From contig NZ_VFVR01000002.1 of assembly GCF_006442205.1 (NCBI RefSeq), forward strand, positions 744,001-808,000: 64,000 bases of DNA, read 5' to 3'. Positions 48,438 through 56,563 of this stretch are shown here, piece by piece. Both the position numbers and the translations under genes were made by a program. The number at the start of each line of letters is the position of its first letter. Position 1 is the first letter of the stretch. The DNA is from Mesorhizobium sp. B2-3-12 (GTDB taxonomy: Bacteria > Pseudomonadota > Alphaproteobacteria > Rhizobiales > Rhizobiaceae). The notes beneath the pieces were generated by a model. The model was not told the origin of the DNA. It was given only the letters and a program-made list of their open reading frames with translations, and ran no database searches.

Positions 48438-49307
48438 ATGGCGCCGCGCCCGGCCTGGAAAGGCTATCTGAAGCTCTCGCTGGTCACGTGCGCCATCGAA
48501 CTGACCAACGTCGTCACCCATGCCGAGAAGGTGTCGTTCCGCATCCTCAACCGCAAGACCGGCAATACGGTGAAGCGGATCTATGTCGACGCCGAAACCG
48601 GCAAGCCGATCGAGGACGGCGACGAGATCAAGGGTTACGAGGTCGACAAGGGCGATTTCGTCCACATAGAGGAGGACGAGATCGAGGCGGTGCAGATCGA
48701 ATCCTCGCACACGATGAGCCTCGACGGCTTCGTCGACAAAGCCTCGATCGAGCAGATCTATCTCGACACGCCCTATTATGTCGCGCCGGCCGACACGGTT
48801 TCGGAAGAGGCGTTCGCCGTCATCCGCGACGCCATGGCGGGCAAGAAGATGGCCGGGCTTGCCCGCATCGTTCTGTACAGCCGCGAACGTCCCGTGGTGA
48901 TCGAGCCGCTGGGCAAGGGCATGGTGCTGACGACGCTGCGCTACGACAACACGGTGCGCCAGCCCGAGAGCGTCTTCGGCGACATCAAGGCGGTGAAGAC
49001 CGACCAGGAGATGACGGATCTCGCCGAGCTCATCATCGACAAGAAGAAAGCGAAGTTCGATCCCTCGAAATTCGAGGACAAGTATGAGGATGCCCTGCTC
49101 GAACTGATCCGCGCCAAGAAGGCGGGACACAAGGCGCCGAAGGCCAAGGCCGCCCCCAAACCCTCCAACGTCGTCAATCTGTTCGACGCGCTGAAGAAAA
49201 GCCTGTCGTCGGATTCAGGATCGACGAAGTCATCCTCAGCGAAAGCCAAGCCGGCGGCGAAGCGCGCCAAGGCGAAAAGCGTTGCGCCGAAGCGCAAATC
49301 GGCCTGA
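48438..49307 (+). CDS. ku: Non-homologous end-joining protein Ku
   Basis: 289 residues, standard bacterial Ku. N-terminal APRPAWKGYLKLSLVTCAIE, then ETGKPIEDGDEIKGYEVDKG and the core YYVAPADTVSEEAFAVIRDA. The C-terminal 50 residues are lysine/alanine-rich, a DNA-binding tail. Ku dimers encircle broken DNA ends and recruit LigD, whose gene starts 9 bases downstream. Confidence 0.97.
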   Translation: MAPRPAWKGYLKLSLVTCAIELTNVVTHAEKVSFRILNRKTGNTVKRIYVDAETGKPIEDGDEIKGYEVDKGDFVHIEEDEIEAVQIESSHTMSLDGFVDKASIEQIYLDTPYYVAPADTVSEEAFAVIRDAMAGKKMAGLARIVLYSRERPVVIEPLGKGMVLTTLRYDNTVRQPESVFGDIKAVKTDQEMTDLAELIIDKKKAKFDPSKFEDKYEDALLELIRAKKAGHKAPKAKAAPKPSNVVNLFDALKKSLSSDSGSTKSSSAKAKPAAKRAKAKSVAPKRKSA

Positions 49308-49316
49308 GGATACGAG

Positions 49317-51821
49317 ATGGCAAGCCTCGAACAGTATCATTCGAAGCGTGACTTCAAGAAGACCGGCGAGCCGGCCGGCAAGGTTACGCGCGGGCAGAAG
49401 GACGGCGGCATCTTCGTCATCCAGAAGCACGCCGCGACAAGGCTGCATTACGATTTTCGCCTCGAGCACGACGGCGTGCTGTGGAGCTGGGCGGTGACGC
49501 GCGGTCCCAGCCTCGACCCGCACGAAAAGCGGCTGGCCGTGCATGTCGAGGATCATCCCATCGACTATGCCGGCTTCGAAGGCACCATCCCCAAGGGCGA
49601 ATATGGCGGCGGCTCGGTTCTCGTCTGGGATGAAGGACGCTGGACGCCCGAGGGCGATCCCGCGACGATGATGAAGAAGGGCCATATCAACTTCGAGCTC
49701 GATGGCCACAAGCTGCGTGGCAAATGGCATCTGGTGCGGCTGCGGCCGCGCCCGGGCGAAAAGCGGGACAACTGGCTGCTAATCAAGTCCGACGATGCCG
49801 CTGCGCGCCCCGGCGAGGACATTCTGAAGGACGAGCCGAAATCGGTGAAATCGGGCCTGACGATCGAGGAAGTCGGCGAGGGCAAGGCGGCCAAGGGCGA
49901 GAAACCGAAGGTCTGGCACTCCAACAAGCCGGCCGCCGGCAAGGCCAAGGCCGGGGCCAGGAAACTCGACTTCATCGAACCGCAGCTGGCCACGCTGGAG
50001 CGGGACGCACCGTCGGGCCAGGACTGGCTGCATGAGGTGAAGTTCGACGGCTATCGCATGCAGGCGCAGATCGCTGGCACCGAGGTTCGGCTCCTGACCC
50101 GCACCGGCCTCGACTGGACGGAAAAATTCGGCGGCGAGATCGCGGCCGAACTCGCCGGGCTGAAATGCAGCGATGCCATCATCGACGGCGAGATCGTCGT
50201 GCTTGCCGACAGCGGCGTGTCGTCCTTCGCGCTGCTGCAGCAGGATTTGTCGGCCAAGCGGACGAACCGGTTCATCTACTATGTGTTCGACCTGATGCGG
50301 CTCGACGGCAAGGATTTGCGCCGGGAACCGCTGGTCGAGCGCAAGCGGGCCTTGCAGGACCTGCTCGGCGAGCAAGCCGACAACGCGGCGGTGCGTTTCT
50401 CCGACCATTTCGCCGAACCCGGCAAGATCATGCTGGAACATGCCTGCCGCATGGGGCTGGAAGGCGTCGTCTCGAAGCGCGCCGATGCGCCCTACCGTAG
50501 CGGACGCGGCCCGGCTTGGGTCAAATCGAAATGCACGGCGCGCCAGGAATTCGTCATCGGCGGCTATCTGCCGTCGGACAAGGCCGGACGCGGCCTGCGC
50601 TCGCTGCTGGTCGGCTATTACGAAGGCGGCGACCTGCACTATGCCGGCCGTGTCGGCACCGGCTTCTCCACCAAGGGCGCCAACGATCTGAAGAAGAAGC
50701 TCGATGCGCTGAAGGCAAAGGGTTCGCCCTTCGACGCGGCCGTGCCGAAGGGCAAGGGGCTGGTCTGGGTCAAGCCGGAACTGGTCGGCGAAGTGGAGTT
50801 TCGCAGCTGGACGTCGGACCGTATAATACGCCACGCCTCGTTCCAGGGGCTGCGCGAGGACAAGCCGGCGGAGGAAGTCGTGCAGGAAAAGCCCAAGGCG
50901 ACGACAGGCAAGAGCCCTGCCAAGGCCAAGCCGGCCGCAGGCGGCGCCGGCAAGGCCGGCGGAATGACGACCTCGATAAAACTCTCCCATCCCGACAAGC
51001 TGTTGTGGCCCGACGAGAAAATATCGAAGCAGAACCTGCTCGACCACTATGCGCAGGTCTGGCCGCGCATGGAGCAATTTGTCGTCAACCGGCCGCTCAG
51101 CCTGGTGCGCGCGCCCGACGGCATAGGCGGCCAGCGCTTCTTCCAGAAACACGCCTCGGCCGGCATGAGCGACAAGATCATGCGCATGAAGGACCCGACC
51201 GATGGCGAGGAAATCCTCTTCGTCAGGGATTTCGACGGCGTCGCGGCGCTCGTCCAGTACGGTGTGGTCGAGATCCATATCTGGGGCTGCACCATCGACA
51301 AGCTCGAACAGCCGGACCAGATCATCTTCGATCTCGACCCCGATGAGGGTGTCGAGGTGAAGGCGGTGCGCGAGGCCGCACTCGACATCAGGGACAAGCT
51401 CGATGATCTGTCGCTGCCCAATTTCGTCAAGACCTCCGGCGGCAAGGGTTACCATGTGCTGGTGCCGCTGAAACCCTCGGCGGACTGGGACGCGGTGAAG
51501 GGTTTCGCCCATGATTTCGCCCGCGCGCTGGAGCAGGGCGCGCCTGACCGCTACACGGCGACGCTGTCGAAGAAGGCGCGCACGGGAAAAATCTTCGTCG
51601 ACTATCTGCGCAATGGCAGGGGCTCGACGACAGTGGCGCCCTATTCGTCGCGGGCCAAGAAGGGTGCTACGGTATCGATGCCGGTGACTTGGGCCGAAAT
51701 CGAGGCTGGCTTGGCCCCGAACGCCTTCCCGATCGGCGACAAGACGACGATGAGGCGGCTGGCGGACGCGGATCCGTGGGTGGATTTCTTCAAGCAGGGA
51801 AAGGCTTTGAAGCGGGGGTAA
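49317..51821 (+). CDS. ligD: ATP-dependent DNA ligase D (phosphoesterase-ligase-polymerase)
   Basis: 834 residues, three domains in the order PE-LIG-POL. The 3'-phosphoesterase has HYDFRLEHDGVLWSWAVTRG (about 44-63). The ligase has its nucleotidyl lysine in EVKFDGYRMQ (Lys242) and SKRADAPYRSGRG. The C-terminal primase-polymerase starts near residue 557 (LSHPDKLLWPDEKISKQNLL) with the metal aspartates in FDLDPDEGVE (about 671-680). It fills, trims and seals Ku-bound breaks. Lysine/alanine-rich linkers separate the domains (about 205-222 and 525-552). Operon with ku. Confidence 0.97.
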   Translation: MASLEQYHSKRDFKKTGEPAGKVTRGQKDGGIFVIQKHAATRLHYDFRLEHDGVLWSWAVTRGPSLDPHEKRLAVHVEDHPIDYAGFEGTIPKGEYGGGSVLVWDEGRWTPEGDPATMMKKGHINFELDGHKLRGKWHLVRLRPRPGEKRDNWLLIKSDDAAARPGEDILKDEPKSVKSGLTIEEVGEGKAAKGEKPKVWHSNKPAAGKAKAGARKLDFIEPQLATLERDAPSGQDWLHEVKFDGYRMQAQIAGTEVRLLTRTGLDWTEKFGGEIAAELAGLKCSDAIIDGEIVVLADSGVSSFALLQQDLSAKRTNRFIYYVFDLMRLDGKDLRREPLVERKRALQDLLGEQADNAAVRFSDHFAEPGKIMLEHACRMGLEGVVSKRADAPYRSGRGPAWVKSKCTARQEFVIGGYLPSDKAGRGLRSLLVGYYEGGDLHYAGRVGTGFSTKGANDLKKKLDALKAKGSPFDAAVPKGKGLVWVKPELVGEVEFRSWTSDRIIRHASFQGLREDKPAEEVVQEKPKATTGKSPAKAKPAAGGAGKAGGMTTSIKLSHPDKLLWPDEKISKQNLLDHYAQVWPRMEQFVVNRPLSLVRAPDGIGGQRFFQKHASAGMSDKIMRMKDPTDGEEILFVRDFDGVAALVQYGVVEIHIWGCTIDKLEQPDQIIFDLDPDEGVEVKAVREAALDIRDKLDDLSLPNFVKTSGGKGYHVLVPLKPSADWDAVKGFAHDFARALEQGAPDRYTATLSKKARTGKIFVDYLRNGRGSTTVAPYSSRAKKGATVSMPVTWAEIEAGLAPNAFPIGDKTTMRRLADADPWVDFFKQGKALKRG

Positions 51822-51845
51822 TTCGACTTTCGACGCCGGGGGGCA

Positions 51846-52005
51846 CCACCCCCCTCTGCCCTGCCGGGCATCTCCCCCCTCAAGGGGGGAGATCGGCTGT
51901 CATCTGGGCCTTCGCCAATTTTCATCGTCTGAATGAAAGTGTCGGCATCGAAACTGCCAATCTCCCCCCTTGAGGGGGAGATGCCCGGCAGGGCAGAGGG
52001 GGGCG
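51846..52005. repeat. Snap-back palindromic intergenic repeat G
   Basis: Left arm CACCACCCCCCTCTGCCCTG then CCGGGCATCTCCCCCCTCAA, and an inverted right arm CTTGAGGGGGAGATGCCCGG then CAGGGCAGAGGGGGGCG, with a spacer of about 65 bases. It fills the gap between the convergent ligD and ArsR genes. Same design as repeat E. Confidence 0.8.
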
Positions 52006-52032
52006 CTGTCCCGCCGACATCTCCGCAGTCCA

Positions 52033-52707
52033 TCACCCCAAAAACACCCTCTCGAACGCCTGCTTGCCCGGTGGCGAGAAAATCACGGCGCGGCTGTCCT
52101 TCTCGCGGCGCGCCCATTTCTCGGCAAGGATCTTGTCGAGGATGGCGGCGCCCAGCGTGCCGGCGAGGTGCGAGCGGCGCACGCTCCAGTCGAGGCAGGC
52201 GCGGCAGACCGGCCGCCTGGGTTTGGTGTAGACGTCGATGCCGATCGCCGCGAAATGCGATGCCGCCGAAGGGCCGAGCCTGATCTCCTTGTCGTCGCGG
52301 ACCAGTATGTTCTTGTCGACGAGGCGGTCCAGCATCGCAACGGCCTGCTCGCCGGCAAGGTGATCATAACAGACGCGCGCGATGCGCATCGCGCCGTCAC
52401 GCGGGCCCGGCCGGACGCGCTTGGGGCCAACGGCTTCGGCCACGCCGGTGATGGCTTCGATCATGCCGGCCACTTGCGGGCCGGCCAGCCCGTAATAGCG
52501 ATGCCGGCCCTGGCTGGCCACGGTCAGCAGGCCGCCCTCCATCAATTTGGACAGATGCGAGGAGGCGGTCGGCAGCGACACGCCGGCCTCCAGCGCCAAT
52601 TCGCTCGCCGTCAATGCCGTGCCGCCCATCAGGGCGTTCAGCATGTTGGCGCGGGCCGGGTCGCCGACCAGGCTGGCGATGCGGGCTATGTCGGGTCCTT
52701 CACGCAT
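52033..52707 (-). CDS. ArsR/HTH_20-type transcriptional regulator
   Basis: 224 residues, longer than a plain ArsR protein. The N-terminal winged helix reads SLVGDPARANMLNALMGGTA then LTASELALEAGVSLPTASSH, with a DNA-reading helix followed by LSKLMEGGLLTVASQGRHRY. The C-terminal part has several cysteines (CRACLDWSVRRSHLAG) and may bind an effector or metal. It is divergent from the DUF1127-NIPSNAP genes; ATTCT..GTCAGAT occurs twice (52728-52740, 52748-52762) in the 68-base space, a possible operator. Confidence 0.9.
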   Translation of the reverse strand: MREGPDIARIASLVGDPARANMLNALMGGTALTASELALEAGVSLPTASSHLSKLMEGGLLTVASQGRHRYYGLAGPQVAGMIEAITGVAEAVGPKRVRPGPRDGAMRIARVCYDHLAGEQAVAMLDRLVDKNILVRDDKEIRLGPSAASHFAAIGIDVYTKPRRPVCRACLDWSVRRSHLAGTLGAAILDKILAEKWARREKDSRAVIFSPPGKQAFERVFLG

Positions 52708-52775
52708 GGTTCGGCCTCCATCGAAGTATTCTCGTCAGATAACCACTATTCTGCGGTCAGATCAAGGAGACGACG

Positions 52776-53045
52776 ATGACATCCGCTTCCAGTCCGCTCG
52801 CCAGCCGCAGCCCGTTCCCGTTCGTCGCCTGGGTCCGGCTGGGGCTGCTGGCCCGCTGGTATGACCGCCATCTGCAGCGGCTCGACCTTGCCGAGATCGA
52901 CGACCACCTGCTGCGCGACCTCGGCCTGACACGGCAGGGTGCGCCGCGAATGCGCGAAGCCCTTCTGGCAGGCCTAGCAGATCGGCCGGCGCGACGTTTC
53001 GACGTCGCTCGAATTATCGATGCACACTCAGAGGAGAAAAAATGA
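52776..53045 (+). CDS. DUF1127 small protein
   Basis: 89 residues after AAGGAGACGACG. A hydrophobic/arginine N-half (WVRLGLLARWYDRHLQRLDL) leads into the DUF1127 signature LAEIDDHLLRDLGLTRQGAP. It is larger than the other two DUF1127 proteins in the window. Its stop overlaps the ATG of the NIPSNAP gene (53042-53045), so the two are coupled. It is divergent from an ArsR-type regulator. Confidence 0.85.
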   Translation: MTSASSPLASRSPFPFVAWVRLGLLARWYDRHLQRLDLAEIDDHLLRDLGLTRQGAPRMREALLAGLADRPARRFDVARIIDAHSEEKK

Positions 53046-53374
53046 CCATCACCTGCTTCATCCGCTACGAGATCGACCCGTTCGGCAAGGCGGCTTTCGA
53101 GGAGTATGCCCGCAACTGGGGCCAGGCCATTCCGCGCTGCGGTGCCGATCTGATCGGCTATTTCGCGCCGCACGAAGGCTCGGCCACGACCGCCTATGCC
53201 GCCTACAACATCGAAAGCCTGGCGGCCTACGAAGCCTATCGCGCCCGGCTTGCCGCCGACCCCGCCGGCAAGGCAAACTACGAATTCGCCCACCGCGAAC
53301 GATTTATCGTCAAGGAGGACCGCATGTTCCTGAAACTGGCGTCCGGCCCGCATGCGAAGCTGGTACTGCCGTGA
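53042..53374 (+). CDS. NIPSNAP family protein
   Basis: 110 residues of dimeric alpha-beta barrel type. Pattern CFIRYEIDPFGKAAFEEYAR, then GADLIGYFAPHEGSATTAYA, and YEAYRARLAADPAGKANYEF. AGAGGAG lies upstream of the ATG. NIPSNAP domains are of unknown chemistry in bacteria. Its stop overlaps the GTG start of the damaged ABM-type gene, so DUF1127, NIPSNAP and ABM would form one coupled operon. Confidence 0.88.
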   Translation: MTITCFIRYEIDPFGKAAFEEYARNWGQAIPRCGADLIGYFAPHEGSATTAYAAYNIESLAAYEAYRARLAADPAGKANYEFAHRERFIVKEDRMFLKLASGPHAKLVLP

Positions 53375-53714
53375 TCGCCGTCATCTTCGAAGTGCAGCGG
53401 CGGAGGGCAAGCGCGATGCCTATCTCGGCATCGCGGCCAACCTGCGGCCGCTGCTCGACGGCATCGATGGCTTCATCTCCATCGAGCGCTTCCAGAGCCT
53501 GGCCGACCCGAACCGCGTGCTGTCGCTGTCATTCTGGCGCGACGAGGAGGCGGTCAAGGCATGGCGCAATACGGAAGAACACCGGCAGGCGCAGCAGGCG
53601 GGGCGCGGCGGTATATTTGCCGGCTATCGATTACGGATCGCCGATGTGGTGCGAGATTACGGGCTGACGGAACGCGACGAGGCGCCGGCGGACAGCCGCG
53701 CGGTGAATGGGTGA
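53371..53714 (+). pseudogene. Antibiotic biosynthesis monooxygenase (ABM) family gene with frameshift
   Basis: The GTG at 53371 overlaps the NIPSNAP stop and starts VIAVIFEVQ, a normal ABM beginning. The rest of the domain continues one frame over as AAEGKRDAYLGIAANLRPLL, IDGFISIERFQSLADPNRVL, LSFWRDEEAVKAWRN and RIADVVRDYGLTERDEAP. One missing base between about 53395 and 53406 (CAGCGGCGGAGG) explains it. As given, neither frame makes a whole protein. A sequencing error in the GC-rich run is as likely as a real mutation. Confidence 0.8.
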
Positions 53715-53728
53715 GGAGAGGCGCGGCT

Positions 53729-53880
53729 CTTCTTCCCCCCTTGTGAGGGAAGGTGGCCTCGCGAAGCGAGGTCGGATGAGGGGTGTTCCAGGGAATGCCG
53801 ACGTCTCACTCCGCTGGAACACCCCTCATCCGTCTCGGCGCTACGCGCCGATCCACCTTCTCCCACAAGGGGAGAAGGGA
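53729..53880. repeat. Snap-back palindromic intergenic repeat H
   Basis: Outer TTCTTCCCCCCTTGTGAGGG and CTTCTCCCACAAGGGGAGAA-type arms and an inner 18-bp perfect pair (GGATGAGGGGTGTTCCAG / CTGGAACACCCCTCATCC) around a spacer near 53798. It fills the gap between the ABM gene and the mbfA stop. Same family as A and F. Confidence 0.8.
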
Positions 53881-53885
53881 AAAGT

Positions 53886-54869
53886 TCACGCATTGCCGAT
53901 CAGCACGCCCGCCGCGAACACCAGGGCGCCGCCCAGGACCACCTGGAAGGCGGCGCGCAGGAAGGGGGTCTGCATGTAGCGGTTCTGGACGAAGGCGATG
54001 GCCCACAATTCGAAGAACACCACCACGGCGGCAACGGCGGTCGCCGTCCAGAAATGCGGGATGATGTAAGGCAGCGCGTGGCCGAGGCCGCCCAGCGTCG
54101 TCATGATGCCGACGGTCAGGCCGCGCTTGATCGGCGAGCCCCTGCCCGACAATTTGCCGTCGTCGGAAGCGACCTCGGTGAAGCCCATCGAAATGCCGGC
54201 GCCGATCGAGGCGGCAAGCCCGACCAGCAGCGTCTGCCAGGTGTCATGCGTGGCGAAGGCGGCGGCGAAGATCGGCGCCAGCGTCGACACCGATCCGTCC
54301 ATCAGCCCGGCCAGGCCCGGTTGCACATAGGTGAGGATGAACTGGCGCTGCTCGGCGGTCGCCTCCTCGACCCTGACGTCGCCTGGAACATGTTCCTGCT
54401 CCAGCGCATGCGCCGAGCTTTCATGGCTCTGTTCGGCCACGGCCAGATCGTCGAGCAGTTTGCGGGTCGAGGCATCCGACGTGCGCTTGGCTGCCTCGAC
54501 ATAGAACAGATAGGCCTGCCGCTCCATCGCTTCGGCCTGGCGGCGCACGGCCTCGATGCCTAGCGGCCGCACCAGCCAGTCAGGCTTGCGCTCGTAATAG
54601 CCCTTTACATGCTCGCGGCGGATCAGCGGAATGCGCTCGCCGAAACGCTTGCGGAAGAGTTCGATCAGGGAGTCGCGATGGCCGTCTTCCTCCTCGGCCA
54701 TGGCCTCGAAAACCTTGGCCGATTGCGGAAAAGTCTCGGCCAGCCCGTCCGCATAGGCCCGGTAGATGCGCCCATCGTCTTCCTCCGATGAAATGGCGAG
54801 CGCCAGGATCTCCTGTTCGGACAAGGACTCGAAAGAGCGGCGGCCGAAGCCGAAAACACGGGAAAGCAT
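53886..54869 (-). CDS. mbfA: Membrane-bound ferritin-like iron exporter MbfA (rubrerythrin-VIT1 fusion)
   Basis: 327 residues. Residues about 1-170 are a ferritin-like (erythrin) domain with paired glutamates (SEEDDGRIYRAYADGL, MAEEEDGHRDSLIELF, HESSAHALEQEH). From about 185 a VIT1/CCC1 membrane domain follows (LAGLMDGSVSTLAPIFAAAF; ASIGAGISMGFTEVASDDG) with about five membrane segments. MbfA exports iron and protects against iron and peroxide stress in rhizobia and Agrobacterium, under Irr control. A perfect Irr box lies 13 bases upstream of the ATG. Confidence 0.95.
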   Translation of the reverse strand: MLSRVFGFGRRSFESLSEQEILALAISSEEDDGRIYRAYADGLAETFPQSAKVFEAMAEEEDGHRDSLIELFRKRFGERIPLIRREHVKGYYERKPDWLVRPLGIEAVRRQAEAMERQAYLFYVEAAKRTSDASTRKLLDDLAVAEQSHESSAHALEQEHVPGDVRVEEATAEQRQFILTYVQPGLAGLMDGSVSTLAPIFAAAFATHDTWQTLLVGLAASIGAGISMGFTEVASDDGKLSGRGSPIKRGLTVGIMTTLGGLGHALPYIIPHFWTATAVAAVVVFFELWAIAFVQNRYMQTPFLRAAFQVVLGGALVFAAGVLIGNA

Positions 54870-54881
54870 GAGGAAATTACC

Positions 54882-54906
54882 CTAGTTTAGAATTGTTCTA
54901 AACTAG
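54882..54906 (-). promoter_or_regulatory. Irr box (iron control element) of mbfA
   Basis: TTTAGAA-TTG-TTCTAAA at 54886-54902, extended to a perfect 11-bp-arm palindrome (CTAGTTTAGAA / TTCTAAACTAG) around TTG. It matches the rhizobial Irr consensus and lies next to a known type of Irr target gene, so Irr repression under low iron is expected. Confidence 0.85.
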
Positions 54907-55032
54907 AGTTTGCGGTGGCCTCGGTCAACCGCGCCGGTGATCGCGGGTCAAGATTTGTTGAAGCGTCCGGCTCTTCATTATCAGTGAATGTTCACCTATA
55001 TGTCGGAGCCAAGCCAGAGAAGGAAACGACAG

Positions 55033-55356
55033 ATGACGGCAAAGAAGCCTCCGCATGCCTATGACGCCAAGCATGTTCTCGACCTCATCGCCAGCATAGA
55101 AGCCGACCTGCAACGCCTGAAGGCGCTGGTCGAACAGCAGATCGAGAAATTTGACCCCGCCAATCCGCACAACAAGGCGCCGGACGGCAAGCTGACCGAG
55201 GAAGGCGTCGAGTGCTGCTATCGCATGTTCGACGAAGGCAAGTCGCGCTATTCGGTGGCCCAGCAGATGAAGATCTCGTTCGCCGCCGCCACGCACCGCT
55301 TCAACAATTGGCGCAAGCTTGGCGGCAGCAAGCGGCAGCGGACATTGCTGGGGTGA
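55033..55356 (+). CDS. Hypothetical HTH-like small protein
   Basis: 107 residues from the ATG at 55033 (GAAGGAAACGACAG upstream); the ATG at 54988 is in frame but lacks a site. The N-half is helical (LDLIASIEADLQRLKALVEQ); the C-half, EEGVECCYRMFDEGKSRYSV then AQQMKISFAAATHRFNNWRK, looks like a helix-turn-helix. No family named with certainty. Divergent from mbfA, so its promoter region overlaps the Irr box neighbourhood. Confidence 0.7.
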   Translation: MTAKKPPHAYDAKHVLDLIASIEADLQRLKALVEQQIEKFDPANPHNKAPDGKLTEEGVECCYRMFDEGKSRYSVAQQMKISFAAATHRFNNWRKLGGSKRQRTLLG

Positions 55357-55505
55357 ATTGCGACATGCGGGCGTGACGGCCGCAACGCTGGATACATTTG
55401 TATCTTTGATCACAATCGCGAACTTTGTCCCGGTCACATCTTTTCGTTGGCATCGCACGGCTCTTTGCGTGCACCATGGCGCGATCACACTCCGCAGGAC
55501 CCACC

Positions 55506-56480
55506 ATGACCACCCCTCCCGGCATCGCCGACATCCACGCCGCCGCCGCACGGCTCCACGGTCTTATCGTCGAGACGCCGCTGATCGAATCGCAGGAGCT
55601 GAACAGGCGGTTCGGCGGCCGCATCCTGTTCAAGCCGGAGACGCTGCAGCGCACCGGCTCGTTCAAGTTCCGCGGCGCCTACAACAAGCTGTCGACGCTG
55701 AGCGAGGAGGAGCGGTCCCGTGGCGTCGTTGCTTTCTCCTCGGGCAACCACGCGCAAGGGGTGGCGGCTTCCGCCGCGATGTTCGGCGTCAAGGCGGTCA
55801 TCGCCATGCCAGCGGACGCGCCTGACATGAAGATCGCCAATGTCCGCAAGATGGGAGCGGAGGTGGTGCCGTTCGACCGTTTCAAGGACGACCGCATGAC
55901 GGTGGTCCGCCCCTATCTGGACAAGGGCATGGCGTTGGTGCCGCCCTTCGACGATCCGGCCATCATTGCCGGCCAAGGCACGATCGGACTGGAGCTGGTG
56001 AAGCAGGCGCGGGCGCTCGGCGTATCGCTCGACGGGGTCGTCATCCCCTGCGGCGGTGGTGGCCTGACCAGCGGCATTTCCGTCGCGGTCAAGGATGCCT
56101 CGCCCGGCACCGCGATCTGGGCGGTGGAGCCCGAGCATTTCGACGATACGCGCCGCTCGCTGGCGGCGGGCGCCAGGGTTTCGAACGAGCCGGGCCACAG
56201 TTCGATCTGCGACGCAATCCTCACCGCCGAGCCGGGCGCCATCACCTTCGAGATCAACCGCCGCAACCTCGCCGGCGCCATCGCGGTTTCCGACAAGGCG
56301 ACGGCGCAGGCGATGCGCGACGCCATGGCCTACCTCAAACTGGTGGTCGAGCCCGGCGGCTGCGTCGCGCTGGCAGCCCTGTCATCGGGCGAGATCGACC
56401 TGTCGGGCAAATGCGTTGCCGTGGTGCTGTCGGGCGGCAATGTCGATTTCGGCACCTATGCCGGGATCATGGCGGCATAG
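55506..56480 (+). CDS. Threonine/serine dehydratase or racemase-type PLP enzyme
   Basis: 324 residues from the ATG at 55506. PLP-lysine motif GSFKFRGAYNKLSTL (about 48-62), FSSGNHAQGVAASAAMFG, phosphate loop VIPCGGGGLTSGI, and a C-terminal VVLSGGNVDFGTYAGI. It is the single-domain fold II form without an ACT regulatory domain, so a catabolic threonine/serine dehydratase or a serine racemase-like enzyme; the two cannot be separated by eye. Confidence 0.92.
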   Translation: MTTPPGIADIHAAAARLHGLIVETPLIESQELNRRFGGRILFKPETLQRTGSFKFRGAYNKLSTLSEEERSRGVVAFSSGNHAQGVAASAAMFGVKAVIAMPADAPDMKIANVRKMGAEVVPFDRFKDDRMTVVRPYLDKGMALVPPFDDPAIIAGQGTIGLELVKQARALGVSLDGVVIPCGGGGLTSGISVAVKDASPGTAIWAVEPEHFDDTRRSLAAGARVSNEPGHSSICDAILTAEPGAITFEINRRNLAGAIAVSDKATAQAMRDAMAYLKLVVEPGGCVALAALSSGEIDLSGKCVAVVLSGGNVDFGTYAGIMAA

Positions 56481-56563
56481 AGCGTCGCCGTCCCTGCCCG
56501 TGTGATCTCCGCACCTCCCGCACGAGGAATTCGGGCGGCTCCGGGCACCTGGCCAAGCTCTCG

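Noticed and set aside
49779..51512. 577-codon minus-strand frame opposite ligD
   Set aside because: Antisense shadow; ligD has all three domains intact.
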